Below are positions 9,538 to 17,035 of a stretch of DNA of 64,000 nt, piece by piece (position 1 is the first letter of the stretch; each line of letters opens with the position of its first letter). This DNA is from Burkholderiales bacterium. Lineage in GTDB: Bacteria > Pseudomonadota > Gammaproteobacteria > Burkholderiales > Burkholderiaceae_C. The notes below the pieces were generated by a model. That model saw nothing but the letters and a program-made list of their open reading frames with translations, had not been told where the DNA came from and made no database searches. Location of the stretch: NCBI GenBank assembly GCA_016185015.1, contig JACPOI010000036.1, positions 186,001-250,000 on the forward strand, in the 5' to 3' direction. The position numbers and the translations under genes were made by a program.

Positions 9538-10541
9538 GCATGAACACCACAACGCGCGCCCGACGCATCCTGGTCACGGGCGCCGACGGTTTCCTGGGGC
9601 GGGGTGTGGTTGCCGCCCTGTCGCGGCGACCGGATACCGAGAAGGTGCTGGCGCTGGACGTGCGTGACGTGCCCATGAAACGGCGCGAGGCCGGCGTGGC
9701 CTACCGCCAGCAGGACGTGCGCGACCCGGCGCTGCGTGCCACGCTGCGCGAACACGCGATCGACACCGTGGTGCACCTGGCCTCCATCGTCACGCCCGGG
9801 CGCGACTCCAACCGGGCCTTCGAGTACGACGTGGACGTGAACGGCACGCGCAATGTGCTGCAGGCCTGCGTGGACGAGGGCGTGCGCCACGTGCTGGTGT
9901 CTTCCAGCGGCGCGGCCTACGGTTACCACGCGGACAACGCGCCCTGGCTCACCGAAATGCATGCGCTACGCGGCAACGAAAGTTTTGCCTACGCGCACCA
10001 CAAGCGCCTGGTCGAGGAGATGCTGGCCGACTGGCGCCAGAAACACCCGGAGCTGGCGCAAACCGTCTTTCGCATCGGCACCATCCTGGGCGAGCGGGTC
10101 GACAACCAGATCACCGCGCTCTTCGAGAAACCCCGCCTGCTGGCCGTGCGCGGCAGCGACAGCCCCTTTGTCTTCATTTGGGACGAAGACGTGACGGGCG
10201 CCTTTCTCCATGCCCTGGAAGGCTCGGAACCCGGTTGCTACAACCTGGCCGGTGACGGCGCGCTCACCATTCACCAGATCGCCCTGCGCCTGGGCAAGCG
10301 CACGCGCGAACTGCCGGCCTGGCTGCTGATGACCGCGCTGGCCATCGGCTCGCGGCTGGGCCTGACCCGCTACGGCCCCGAGCAGCTGGACTTCCTGCGT
10401 TACCGGCCCGTGCTGCTCAACACCGCCCTCAAGCAGCGTTTTGGTTATGTGCCGCGCAAGACCAGCGCCCAGGCACTGGACGCCTTCATCGCCGCGCGGG
10501 AGCGCCAGGGGCGCCCGGTGACGCGGAGCGAAGCCGCGTGA
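9534..10541 (+). CDS. NAD-dependent epimerase/dehydratase (extended SDR)
   Basis: A 335-residue extended SDR with the Rossmann motif TGADGFLG (15-22), a VHLAS segment, the serine region VSSSGAAYG and a YxxxK pair (YAHHK). This is the pattern of sugar-nucleotide epimerases and related 3-beta-hydroxysteroid or dihydroflavonol-type dehydrogenases. The ATGA overlap with the transporter gene argues for translational coupling and a shared role. The start at 9534 is chosen because the upstream open frame is only the transporter gene read in another frame. Exact reaction unknown. Confidence 0.82.
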   Translation: MSMNTTTRARRILVTGADGFLGRGVVAALSRRPDTEKVLALDVRDVPMKRREAGVAYRQQDVRDPALRATLREHAIDTVVHLASIVTPGRDSNRAFEYDVDVNGTRNVLQACVDEGVRHVLVSSSGAAYGYHADNAPWLTEMHALRGNESFAYAHHKRLVEEMLADWRQKHPELAQTVFRIGTILGERVDNQITALFEKPRLLAVRGSDSPFVFIWDEDVTGAFLHALEGSEPGCYNLAGDGALTIHQIALRLGKRTRELPAWLLMTALAIGSRLGLTRYGPEQLDFLRYRPVLLNTALKQRFGYVPRKTSAQALDAFIAARERQGRPVTRSEAA

Positions 10542-11440
10542 CGCAGCGTGCCCTCTCCACCGGGGACCTGCTGCGGGTCCTGGGCGTGGTCGTCATCTGG
10601 GGCCTGAATTTCGTGGTCATGAAGATGGGCCTGCAGTCGCTCAGCCCTATGCTGCTGGGCGCGCTGCGTTTCACGGCGGCGTCCCTGCCTTTCCTGCTTT
10701 TCGTGCCGCGGCCGAACCTGCCCTGGACCTACGTCGTCGCCTACGGCCTGGCGCAGGGCGTAGGCCAGTTCGGCCTGCTGTTCCTCGGGCTGAAGCTGGG
10801 CATGACGGCGGGCATGGCTTCGGTGGTGATCCAGACCCAGGCGCTCTTCTCGCTGTTGATGGCGGTGATGCTGCTGGGCGAGCGCGCGCGCTTGTCGCAA
10901 TGGCTGGGCCTGTGCATTTCCCTGGTGGGGCTGTTCATGATCGCCAGCGCGCATGGCGAAGGCGCGCAGCAGATGACGCTGGCAGGTTTCGTGCTCACGC
11001 TGGGCGCGGCCTTCATGTGGGCGGTCTCCAACCTGGTGGCTCGCAAGGCCGCGCAGGCAGGGCACTACGACGCTTTCCCCTTCATCGTCTGGAGCAGCCT
11101 GGTTCCGATCCTTCCCTTCTTCGCGCTGTCCTGGTGGGTGGACGGTCCGCAGCAGATGGGTGCGCAGCTGCTGGCCTTCGACGGCAAGGCCCTGTTCGCC
11201 GTGCTCTACCTGGCCCTGCTGGCCACGCTGCTGGCCTACAGCCTGTGGACGCGCCTGCTACAACGCCACCCGGCGGGTCGTGTCACCCCCTTCTCGCTGC
11301 TGGTGCCCGTGGTGGGCCTGGTAGCTGCCATGGCCCTGCTGGGCGAACAGCCCAGCGCACTGCAGTGGGCCGGCACCGTGGCCGTGCTCTGCGGCATGCT
11401 GGTCAACCAGATGGGCGGCTGGTGGGCGGGGCGGCGCTGA
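10538..11440 (+). CDS. EamA/DMT-superfamily transporter
   Basis: A 300-residue membrane protein with ten predicted hydrophobic helices in two repeated five-helix halves, typical of the drug/metabolite transporter superfamily (RhaT/YdcZ-like exporters). It starts with GTG at 10538, overlapping the previous stop by 4 bp (GTGA), so it is the last cistron of the SDR-FMO-BASS-epimerase operon. A hairpin follows 11 bp after its stop. Family members export amino acids or metabolites; here it may export a product or toxic intermediate of the pathway. Substrate unknown. Confidence 0.87.
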   Translation: MTQRALSTGDLLRVLGVVVIWGLNFVVMKMGLQSLSPMLLGALRFTAASLPFLLFVPRPNLPWTYVVAYGLAQGVGQFGLLFLGLKLGMTAGMASVVIQTQALFSLLMAVMLLGERARLSQWLGLCISLVGLFMIASAHGEGAQQMTLAGFVLTLGAAFMWAVSNLVARKAAQAGHYDAFPFIVWSSLVPILPFFALSWWVDGPQQMGAQLLAFDGKALFAVLYLALLATLLAYSLWTRLLQRHPAGRVTPFSLLVPVVGLVAAMALLGEQPSALQWAGTVAVLCGMLVNQMGGWWAGRR

Positions 11441-11451
11441 GGCTGTGGCTG

Positions 11452-11471
11452 TATCCCCCGTTTGGGGGATA
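11452..11471 (+). terminator. hairpin after the IclR-linked operon
   Basis: TATCCCCC (11452-11459) and GGGGGATA (11464-11471) form an 8-bp stem with a 4-nt loop, 11 bp after the EamA stop. Only a short T-containing run follows (GGTTTATTC), so it is a weak intrinsic terminator or an mRNA-end stabiliser. The symmetric C5/G5 motif could also be a protein-binding site for the next gene. Confidence 0.5.
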
Positions 11472-11556
11472 GGTTTATTCAGGAGTGAATCCTAGAATTC
11501 GACGGCTGTGGTCGTTTTCTCCGCAAGTGCTGCGGTCTAAATTAGGCTGGAATTGC

Positions 11557-12033
11557 ATGGACACCTTACTCAACATCGCTGGAGTTGTTGCCCTTCTCTT
11601 TCATTGGAGGATTGCGCTAGGTTTCGCCGTTTCGTTTGCTGCTGCCCTTTTTCTGTCGGATACGCTGGCTTGGTTCACTGCGGGATATTGCGTGATGCTG
11701 GTCTTGGTCGGCACTACTTTCGGAATGATCTGGAACAGCCGCGTGGAAGCTCGGCGTCATCCAGGGAAGCCACTTCCTGAGGAGCCGATTTCAAAGCCAG
11801 TCGCTTTCCTGGGCTTTGTTTTTATCGGTTTCTTTTGGGGAGGTGCCGCCCTGTTTGTCGTGCACTCTCCCGTGCTTGCTGGCCTTTTGCTTGTTGCTTC
11901 AGTTGCGTTTGTCGGGGCGTGGCACCGGTTCTATCTCGGTCATATTGCGTCTCTCGGATATCTCGTCGTGACGACTGCCTCACTGCTATTGGGTTATGCC
12001 GCATTGCTCCTGTTGCTGAATGCCAATGCGTAG
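11557..12033 (+). CDS. hypothetical membrane protein
   Basis: Not recognised. The frame is open from a GTG at 11485, but the ATG at 11557 has a better ribosome-binding site (AGGCTGG) and begins directly with a hydrophobic helix, giving 158 residues. Four to five hydrophobic segments are visible (around residues 5-22, 28-48, 76-96, 100-116 and 130-155), with one polar loop (SRVEARRHPGKPLPEEP). Base composition is lower in GC than the flanking operons and codon use is less biased, like the next two small genes, which suggests an accessory origin. No partner or function can be assigned. Confidence 0.6.
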   Translation: MDTLLNIAGVVALLFHWRIALGFAVSFAAALFLSDTLAWFTAGYCVMLVLVGTTFGMIWNSRVEARRHPGKPLPEEPISKPVAFLGFVFIGFFWGGAALFVVHSPVLAGLLLVASVAFVGAWHRFYLGHIASLGYLVVTTASLLLGYAALLLLLNANA

Positions 12034-12138
12034 GGCGCAACTAACCTTTCATTCGGCTGGATCTGTGCAAGAAGCCTTGCAATCTGGTGGATTCAAACGT
12101 TAAATCGCATGGGTCAACTCTCCGGGAGCTAACTGTTC

Positions 12139-12441
12139 ATGACAAGCCCAGACACCCCAAAGGATGGAGATTTCGCGTCTTACCTGGAGGCGAAATCTCG
12201 GACTCAATCGACCATCTCGCCTGCGCAGGGTGGAGAACTGAACATTCAAGCCGATGTCCCCGTCGCAGCACCTCCGCGTCAGACGATCCAGCAAGTGCTG
12301 GTTGACGGCGAAGAGCCCAGTGATGAGTTCCTCGAAGAGTGGAACGCACTTGGAAATGCGCCAGAGCTTTCGGACGAGGAACTCGAAAAGCAGGCGCTGA
12401 GTGCCCCGGGTGACGACGGCGACACGCGGACCCCCGAGTGA
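12139..12441 (+). CDS. small acidic hypothetical protein
   Basis: A 100-residue soluble protein, strongly acidic in its C-terminal half (DGEEPSDEFLEEWN..., ELSDEELEKQ). It is poor in predicted structure and has no cysteine, signal peptide or membrane segment. A GGGAG motif about 13 nt upstream serves as ribosome-binding site, and its stop overlaps the following start by 4 bp (GTGA), so the two are coupled. Not recognised; an adaptor or antitoxin-like role cannot be excluded but has no direct support. Confidence 0.55.
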   Translation: MTSPDTPKDGDFASYLEAKSRTQSTISPAQGGELNIQADVPVAAPPRQTIQQVLVDGEEPSDEFLEEWNALGNAPELSDEELEKQALSAPGDDGDTRTPE

Positions 12442-12755
12442 TCTGGCAAATGGAACTTGAACCTAAAAGCCTGAACATCCCGCTCCGGAAGCGGTCATGG
12501 CTCTCGCCCCAGATCGCAGCCGGGGCCATGCTCGTGGGTTGGCTATGGCATCGCCCGACAGAACTCCCGCAAGTCCTGGTTTCTTGTTTTCTGGGTGGCG
12601 TAGTGGTCTGGCTCTGCCTAGCTTCTCCTATCGTACTGCTCGGCAGCTCGCATCGGGTGCCGCTGGTCCGAGGCATTACCGTCGTGGCAGCTATCGCTGG
12701 CCTCGTCTTTTTTATGCAAAAGGTCATGCCTTATGCGCACAAGCTAGTCGCATAG
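12438..12755 (+). CDS. small hypothetical membrane protein
   Basis: A 105-residue protein starting at GTG 12438 (an ATG at 12450 is an alternative). It has three hydrophobic stretches (about residues 24-38, 46-68 and 77-93) after a basic N-terminal segment (LRKRSW). It overlaps the acidic upstream gene by 4 bp. The pairing of a small acidic soluble protein with a small membrane protein may mean they act together. No family recognised. Confidence 0.55.
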   Translation: MIWQMELEPKSLNIPLRKRSWLSPQIAAGAMLVGWLWHRPTELPQVLVSCFLGGVVVWLCLASPIVLLGSSHRVPLVRGITVVAAIAGLVFFMQKVMPYAHKLVA

Positions 12756-12790
12756 TTACCTGTCAGATCAGTGAAAACGCCTGCGCCCGT

Positions 12791-13594
12791 ATGACTCCAT
12801 CTCCGGACGATCTCGCCGACGCCAACCTGCTGCAAGCCCTGCGCGAACATGCGCGTTGGCAGGAACCCTGCACCTGCGTGGAACAGAGGGGCGTAATGAT
12901 GATGGCGGGGGCGAATGCCTTTCCAGGCGCGTTCCGCAACTGCGTGGTGCGCGTGGACGGGAGCGTGCCGGCCGCCGAGGTGTTGCAACGGGCGCAAGCT
13001 TTCTTCTCTGAACGCGGCCGGGGCTACTCGCTGCTGGCACGGGCCAGCCGTGATGCCGACCTGATCGCCGCGCTACAGGGTGCCGGGATGACACCGCTGG
13101 CCGACAGCCCCTGCATGCTGATCGAGCAAGCCGTGGCAGAACCCAAAGTGCCGGCCGGTATTCGTATCGAGCGCATGACGGAGCTGCGCCATGTGCTGGA
13201 CGCCGTGGCCATCAACGCCGAGGCCTACGAGGCGCTCAAGCTGCCGGCGGCCGAGACTCGGGTGTTTTTCGGGCGGCCGCAGGACGTGCTGTCGCCCCGC
13301 ATCGTCGGGTTTATCGCCTACCGCGACGGCGTGCCGCTGTCCACGGCGCTGACGCTGCTCAGTGGCGAGGGGGCGGGGGTGTACTGGGTGGGCACGGCGG
13401 CCGCGGCGCGGCGCTCGGGCCTGGGGGAGTTGTGCACACGACTGGCGACCAATGCGGGCTTCGCTGCCGGTGCGCGCGTGGTGACGCTGCAGGCCAGCCC
13501 CTTTGGCGAGCCGATCTACCAGCGGCTCGGTTACCGAACCTATGACCGGCAGCTGCGTTTCCGTTTACCGGCGCCGGTCAGCGCAGCCAACTGA
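12791..13594 (+). CDS. GNAT-family N-acetyltransferase
   Basis: A 267-residue protein whose C-terminal half carries the GNAT fold signature: the beta4 segment GVYWVGTAAAARRSGLGELCTRLATNAG with the acetyl-CoA pyrophosphate loop (AARRSGLGE), then LQASPFGEPIYQRLGYRTYDRQLRF, a typical GNAT end. The N-terminal half (1-125) is probably a degenerate second GNAT-like domain. The start at 12791 is the first ATG giving a clean N-terminus; the frame is open further upstream only through overlap with the membrane gene. It converges on yqeY with adjoining stops. Substrate unknown. Confidence 0.8.
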   Translation: MTPSPDDLADANLLQALREHARWQEPCTCVEQRGVMMMAGANAFPGAFRNCVVRVDGSVPAAEVLQRAQAFFSERGRGYSLLARASRDADLIAALQGAGMTPLADSPCMLIEQAVAEPKVPAGIRIERMTELRHVLDAVAINAEAYEALKLPAAETRVFFGRPQDVLSPRIVGFIAYRDGVPLSTALTLLSGEGAGVYWVGTAAAARRSGLGELCTRLATNAGFAAGARVVTLQASPFGEPIYQRLGYRTYDRQLRFRLPAPVSAAN

Positions 13595-14041
13595 TCAGCC
13601 GGCCAGCGCGGCCTTCACGGCGGCGGAGACCTGGCCCATTTCGGCCTTGCCGGCCAGGCGGGTCTTGACCACGCCCATGACCTTGCCCATGTCGCCCGGG
13701 CCCTTGGCGCCGAGTTCTGCCACGATGGCGCGCACTGAGGCCAGCACTTCGTCGGCCGAGAGACGCTGGGGCAGGTAGGCCTCCAGCACTTTGATCTCGG
13801 CGCTTTCCTTGTCGGCCAGGTCCTGGCGCGCGGCCTGCACATAGGCGGCCACCGAGTCCTTGCGCTGCTTGATGAGCTTGTCGATGATGCTGACGACGTT
13901 GGTGTCATCCAGCGTGACGCGCTCGTCGACTTCCTTCTGCTTCATGGCGGCCAGCAGCAGGCGGATGGTGCCCAGGCGCTCGCTGTCCTTGGCGCGCATG
14001 GCGGCCTTCATGTCTTCAGTGATCTGGTCTTTGAGGGACAT
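13595..14041 (-). CDS. yqeY: GatB/YqeY domain-containing protein
   Basis: A 148-residue protein of the YqeY family (MSLKDQITEDMKAAMRAKD..., then TIRLLLAAMKQKEVDER, VLEAYLPQRLSADE, and GPGDMGKVMGVVK near the C-terminus). The family resembles the tail domain of GatB, the amidotransferase subunit that acts on mischarged tRNA, but its stand-alone role is not settled. It follows rpsU on the same strand, a common order in proteobacteria, although an intrinsic terminator lies between them. The start at 14041 has a strong CCGGAGATAGAT ribosome-binding site. Confidence 0.9.
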   Translation of the reverse strand: MSLKDQITEDMKAAMRAKDSERLGTIRLLLAAMKQKEVDERVTLDDTNVVSIIDKLIKQRKDSVAAYVQAARQDLADKESAEIKVLEAYLPQRLSADEVLASVRAIVAELGAKGPGDMGKVMGVVKTRLAGKAEMGQVSAAVKAALAG

Positions 14042-14050
14042 ATCTATCTC

Positions 14051-14092
14051 CGGAAAAAACAAAACCCGCGCCTGGCGTCCCGAGCGCGGGTT
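14051..14092 (-). terminator. intrinsic terminator between rpsU and yqeY
   Basis: On the minus strand a 9-bp stem, AACCCGCGC (14092-14084) with GCGCGGGTT (14071-14063), is followed by TTTTGTTTTTT. This is a strong Rho-independent terminator 37 bp after the rpsU stop and just upstream of the yqeY ribosome-binding site. yqeY is therefore expressed by read-through or from its own promoter. Confidence 0.85.
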
Positions 14093-14128
14093 GTCTGATG
14101 TGCAGTGAGGTCGGGGACCCCAGGACGA

Positions 14129-14341
14129 TCAGTACAGCTTCTTGGGCAGCTGCATCGAGCGGATGCGCTTGTAGTTGCGCTTGACGGCGGCAGCCTTCTT
14201 GCGCTTGCGCTCGGACGTCGGCTTTTCGTAGAACTCGCGGGCGCGCAGGTCGGTCAGCAGGCCCAGTTTCTCGATGGTGCGCTTGAAGCGGCGCAGAGCC
14301 ACGTCAAACGGCTCGTTTTCTTTAACACGGATGGTCGTCAT
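14129..14341 (-). CDS. rpsU: 30S ribosomal protein S21
   Basis: 70 residues, the usual S21 length. The sequence starts [21 protein letters not shown] and has a highly basic C-terminal helix ([17 protein letters not shown]). S21 binds the 3' end of 16S rRNA in the small subunit and promotes initiation. The start at 14341 is certain from family alignment, although the frame stays open upstream. It has its own promoter (14469-14496) and an untranslated leader of about 120 nt containing a 7-bp stem, CCCCGCC (14417-14423) with GGCGGGG (14442-14448), which could act in autogenous control. Confidence 0.97.
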   Translation of the reverse strand: MTTIRVKENEPFDVALRRFKRTIEKLGLLTDLRAREFYEKPTSERKRKKAAAVKRNYKRIRSMQLPKKLY

Positions 14342-14468
14342 TACGTCATGGTTTCCGAAATGTGCGGACAGAGGGTGGGCAGGAGATCGGGCCTGCACGC
14401 CGTGAATCGCGAAGTGCCCCGCCTGTAACTAGTATTTGGCCGGCGGGGCTATGCCAGCAAAGTCAAGC

Positions 14469-14496
14469 ATTATAGCGGGTTAAGCCAGTCGGGCAA
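14469..14496 (-). promoter_or_regulatory. sigma70 promoter of rpsU
   Basis: Reading the minus strand, TTGCCC (14496-14491) and a perfect TATAAT (14474-14469) are separated by 16 bp, placing the start near 14461 and a leader of about 120 nt before the rpsU ATG at 14341. Confidence 0.7.
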
Positions 14497-14512
14497 CCCG
14501 GCCGGCGGCCGG

Positions 14513-14569
14513 GGCCACGCCCAGGCGTGGCCTGCCCCTGGAGGGGCAGGCGCCCCACACGCAGTGGGG
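14513..14569. repeat. three tandem GC-rich hairpins
   Basis: Three perfect inverted repeats follow each other with almost no gap: GGCCACGCC/GGCGTGGCC (14513-14532, 2-nt loop), CCTGCCCC/GGGGCAGG (14531-14550, 4-nt loop) and CCCCAC/GTGGGG (14553-14569, 5-nt loop). They lie between the 3' end of the HI0933-type flavoprotein gene and the rpsU promoter. No T-run follows in either direction, so this looks more like a REP-type palindromic unit or mRNA 3' stabiliser than a standard terminator. Confidence 0.6.
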
Positions 14570-14585
14570 GCCGCCGGGGGGAAGC

Positions 14586-15809
14586 CTAGTTTGGCCCCTG
14601 GGCTTGGGCGACGGCCATGCCTACGGCATGGCCGCTCGCCCAAGCCCATTGAAAGTTGTAACCGCCCAGCCACCCCGTCACATCCACCACTTCCCCGATG
14701 AAATACAGCCCTGGCTGCTTCTGCGCCTCCAGGGTCTGGCTGGACAGTTCCCGCGTGTCCACCCCGCCGGCCGTGACCTCGGCCTTGGCGTAGCCCTCGG
14801 TGCCGGTGGGCGTGAGTTCCCAGCGGCTGAGCTTCTCGGCCAGGGCGGCCAGGGCCTTGTCGGCCGCCTCGTTGATGGGGCGTGCCCAGGCCGGGTCCTG
14901 GCTGGCCCAGGCCTCCGCCAGGCGGCTCGGCAGCAGGGTGGCCAGTTCATTGACGATGAGCTTGCGCGAACGCAGCTTGGCGTCCTGCAGCAGGGGCAGC
15001 AAGTCGCGGTCCGGCGCCAGGTTGATGCGGATGGGGGTCTGCGGCTTCCAGTAGCTGGAGATCTGCAGCACGCCCGGGCCCGAGAGGCCGCGGTGCGTGA
15101 ACAGCAGGTCTTCGAGAAAGGCCATGCGCTCCTTTTTGGTACCGGTCTCGATCTGCACCGGCAGGGCCAAACCAGCCAGGCTGGCATAGGGCGCCCAGGC
15201 GGCGCCGTCAAAGGTCAGCGGCACCAGGGCCGGGCGGGTCTCGATGATCTTCAGGCCGAACTGGCGGGCGATGCGGTAGCCGAAATCGGTGGCGCCGATC
15301 TTGGGGATGGACAGGCCGCCGGTGGCGATGACCAGCGACTTGCAGGCGACGGGGCCCTGGTCGGTGTCGAGCTCGTAGCCCGCGCCCCCGTGGCGCACGG
15401 CCTGCACCCCGCAGGGCTGCCAGCGCATGACACCGCCTTTGTCGCATTCGCGCAGCAGCAGCTGGATCACATCGTCGGCCGAGCGGTCGCAGAAGAGCTG
15501 GCCCTTATGTTTTTCGTGGAAGGCGATGCCGTCGCGCTGCAGCAGGGCGATGAAGTCGGCCGGCGTGTAGCGGCTGAGCGCCGAGCGGCAGAAGTTCGGG
15601 TTCTCGCTGATGAAGTGCTTGTGCGGCTGGCGCACATCAATGTCGCGGTTGGTGAAGTTGCAGCGCCCGCCGCCCGAGATGCGGATCTTTTCCGCCACCT
15701 TGGGGGCGTGGTCGATGAGCAGCACCGTGGCCCCGCGCTGGCCGGCCACACCGGCACAAAAAAGGCCGGCGGCGCCGGCCCCGATCACGACGACGTCGAA
15801 ACTTTGCAT
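14586..15809 (-). CDS. HI0933/YhiN-family NAD(P)/FAD-dependent oxidoreductase
   Basis: A 407-residue flavoprotein with the N-terminal FAD motif GAGAAG (10-15), the family-specific ISGGGRCNFTN (44-54), and the C-terminal family end TAGGVDTRELSSQTLEAQKQPGLYFIGEVVDVTGWLGGYNFQWAWASG. Members (E. coli YhiN, H. influenzae HI0933) have solved structures but no agreed function. The start at 15809 is set by the GAGAAG motif; the stop of the upstream sterol-desaturase gene overlaps it by one base (TGATG), so the two are co-translated. No Fe-S or membrane segment is seen. Confidence 0.92.
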   Translation of the reverse strand: MQSFDVVVIGAGAAGLFCAGVAGQRGATVLLIDHAPKVAEKIRISGGGRCNFTNRDIDVRQPHKHFISENPNFCRSALSRYTPADFIALLQRDGIAFHEKHKGQLFCDRSADDVIQLLLRECDKGGVMRWQPCGVQAVRHGGAGYELDTDQGPVACKSLVIATGGLSIPKIGATDFGYRIARQFGLKIIETRPALVPLTFDGAAWAPYASLAGLALPVQIETGTKKERMAFLEDLLFTHRGLSGPGVLQISSYWKPQTPIRINLAPDRDLLPLLQDAKLRSRKLIVNELATLLPSRLAEAWASQDPAWARPINEAADKALAALAEKLSRWELTPTGTEGYAKAEVTAGGVDTRELSSQTLEAQKQPGLYFIGEVVDVTGWLGGYNFQWAWASGHAVGMAVAQAQGPN

Positions 15810-16933
15810 CAGCCTTTCCAGGTGAACGGAAACTTCAGCTGCTTGAAGAAGCCGTTGGGCACGTAGTCGCCCAGCACGCCGTAACGTTCGGGCCAGAGCT
15901 TGGTGCTCTTGACGGCGGTGCCGAAGAGGTAGTCCAGGAAGGCGAAATGCGCGGCGTAGTTGCGGTCCAGCGCTTCCTTGTCCTGGCTGTGATGCCAGTG
16001 GTGGAAGTTGGGTGTGACGATGATGTAGCGCAGCGGGCCCAGGCGCACGCTGACGTTGGCGTGGTTGAACACGGCCTGGAAACCGACGATCACGATGTAG
16101 GTGTCGATGACTTCCTTGGAGAAGCCCAGCACGAAGATGGGTGCCAGCACCAGGGTGCGGGTGATCAGCAGCTCCAGGATGTGCTGGCGCGAGCCGGCCA
16201 GCCAGTCCATGCTCTTGGCGCTGTGGTGCACGGCGTGCAGGCGCCACAGCAGCGGCACCTCATGGTAGGCGCGGTGCGTCCAGTACTGCACGAAGTCCGA
16301 TACCAGCAGGATCAGCAGCACCGCGGCCACGAAGGGCAGGTCGCGCACCCAGGCCTGGATGCCGTCGGCCGCGGCCCAGCCGAACAGGCGGTGCACCAGC
16401 AGGTTGGTGGCCAGCAGGATGAAACCCACCACCATGTGGTTCACGATGAAGTGGTGCAGGTCGGTCTGCCATTCGGGGCGGAAGACGGGCTGGTCCTTGC
16501 GCAGGGCGAAGAGCTTCTCGACGAAGATGAAGATCAGCGAAGAGCCCAGCAGGTCCAGGATGAACCAGTCCAGCCCGATGTAGGGCGTGTGGTCGGCAAA
16601 GTCGTTCACCGGCACCTTGTGGCCGCCCAGCAGCGCGGTCAGCGCCACCAGCAGGAAGGCAAAGGCCGAGAGCCAGCGCGAACGGTTGAAGAGCACGTTG
16701 ACCAGCGACAGGCCGCCAGCCACCACCATGGCGATGAACATGATGGTGCGCACCGTCTCCACGTTGTAGCTGCGGCGCAGCTCCGGCGTGGTCAGGTACT
16801 CGGGGAAAAGGAAGGCCAGCACGCCCAGGAAACAGAGGAAAGCCAGCGCCAGGGCGATGACACCAGTGACCAGGCCGGAGCCGGGTTTGAGTTCGCCGGC
16901 GCCCTCGGCGAGTTCGTTGAGCTCTTTCAGCAT
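15809..16933 (-). CDS. sterol desaturase / fatty acid hydroxylase family membrane protein
   Basis: A 374-residue integral membrane protein with about six to seven hydrophobic helices. It carries the histidine clusters that bind the di-iron centre in this superfamily: HRAYHE, HAVHHS and FHHWHHS, plus an earlier LHHFIVNH. Members hydroxylate or desaturate lipids, sterols or alkyl ethers using oxygen. The N-terminal ~120 residues, with three hydrophobic segments, precede the catalytic domain. It is followed with a 1-bp overlap by the HI0933-type flavoprotein, which could supply electrons, though that is only inference. Substrate unknown. Confidence 0.88.
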   Translation of the reverse strand: MLKELNELAEGAGELKPGSGLVTGVIALALAFLCFLGVLAFLFPEYLTTPELRRSYNVETVRTIMFIAMVVAGGLSLVNVLFNRSRWLSAFAFLLVALTALLGGHKVPVNDFADHTPYIGLDWFILDLLGSSLIFIFVEKLFALRKDQPVFRPEWQTDLHHFIVNHMVVGFILLATNLLVHRLFGWAAADGIQAWVRDLPFVAAVLLILLVSDFVQYWTHRAYHEVPLLWRLHAVHHSAKSMDWLAGSRQHILELLITRTLVLAPIFVLGFSKEVIDTYIVIVGFQAVFNHANVSVRLGPLRYIIVTPNFHHWHHSQDKEALDRNYAAHFAFLDYLFGTAVKSTKLWPERYGVLGDYVPNGFFKQLKFPFTWKG

Positions 16934-17035
16934 GTCGGTCTCCCCCTGTGGTGTGTGGCCGCGGCGCTCACCACGGCTTTGGGCAGCAGTGTAGCGCCGG
17001 CCCGGGGCCGGGCGAGTCGCCTGGGCGCGGCGCCT

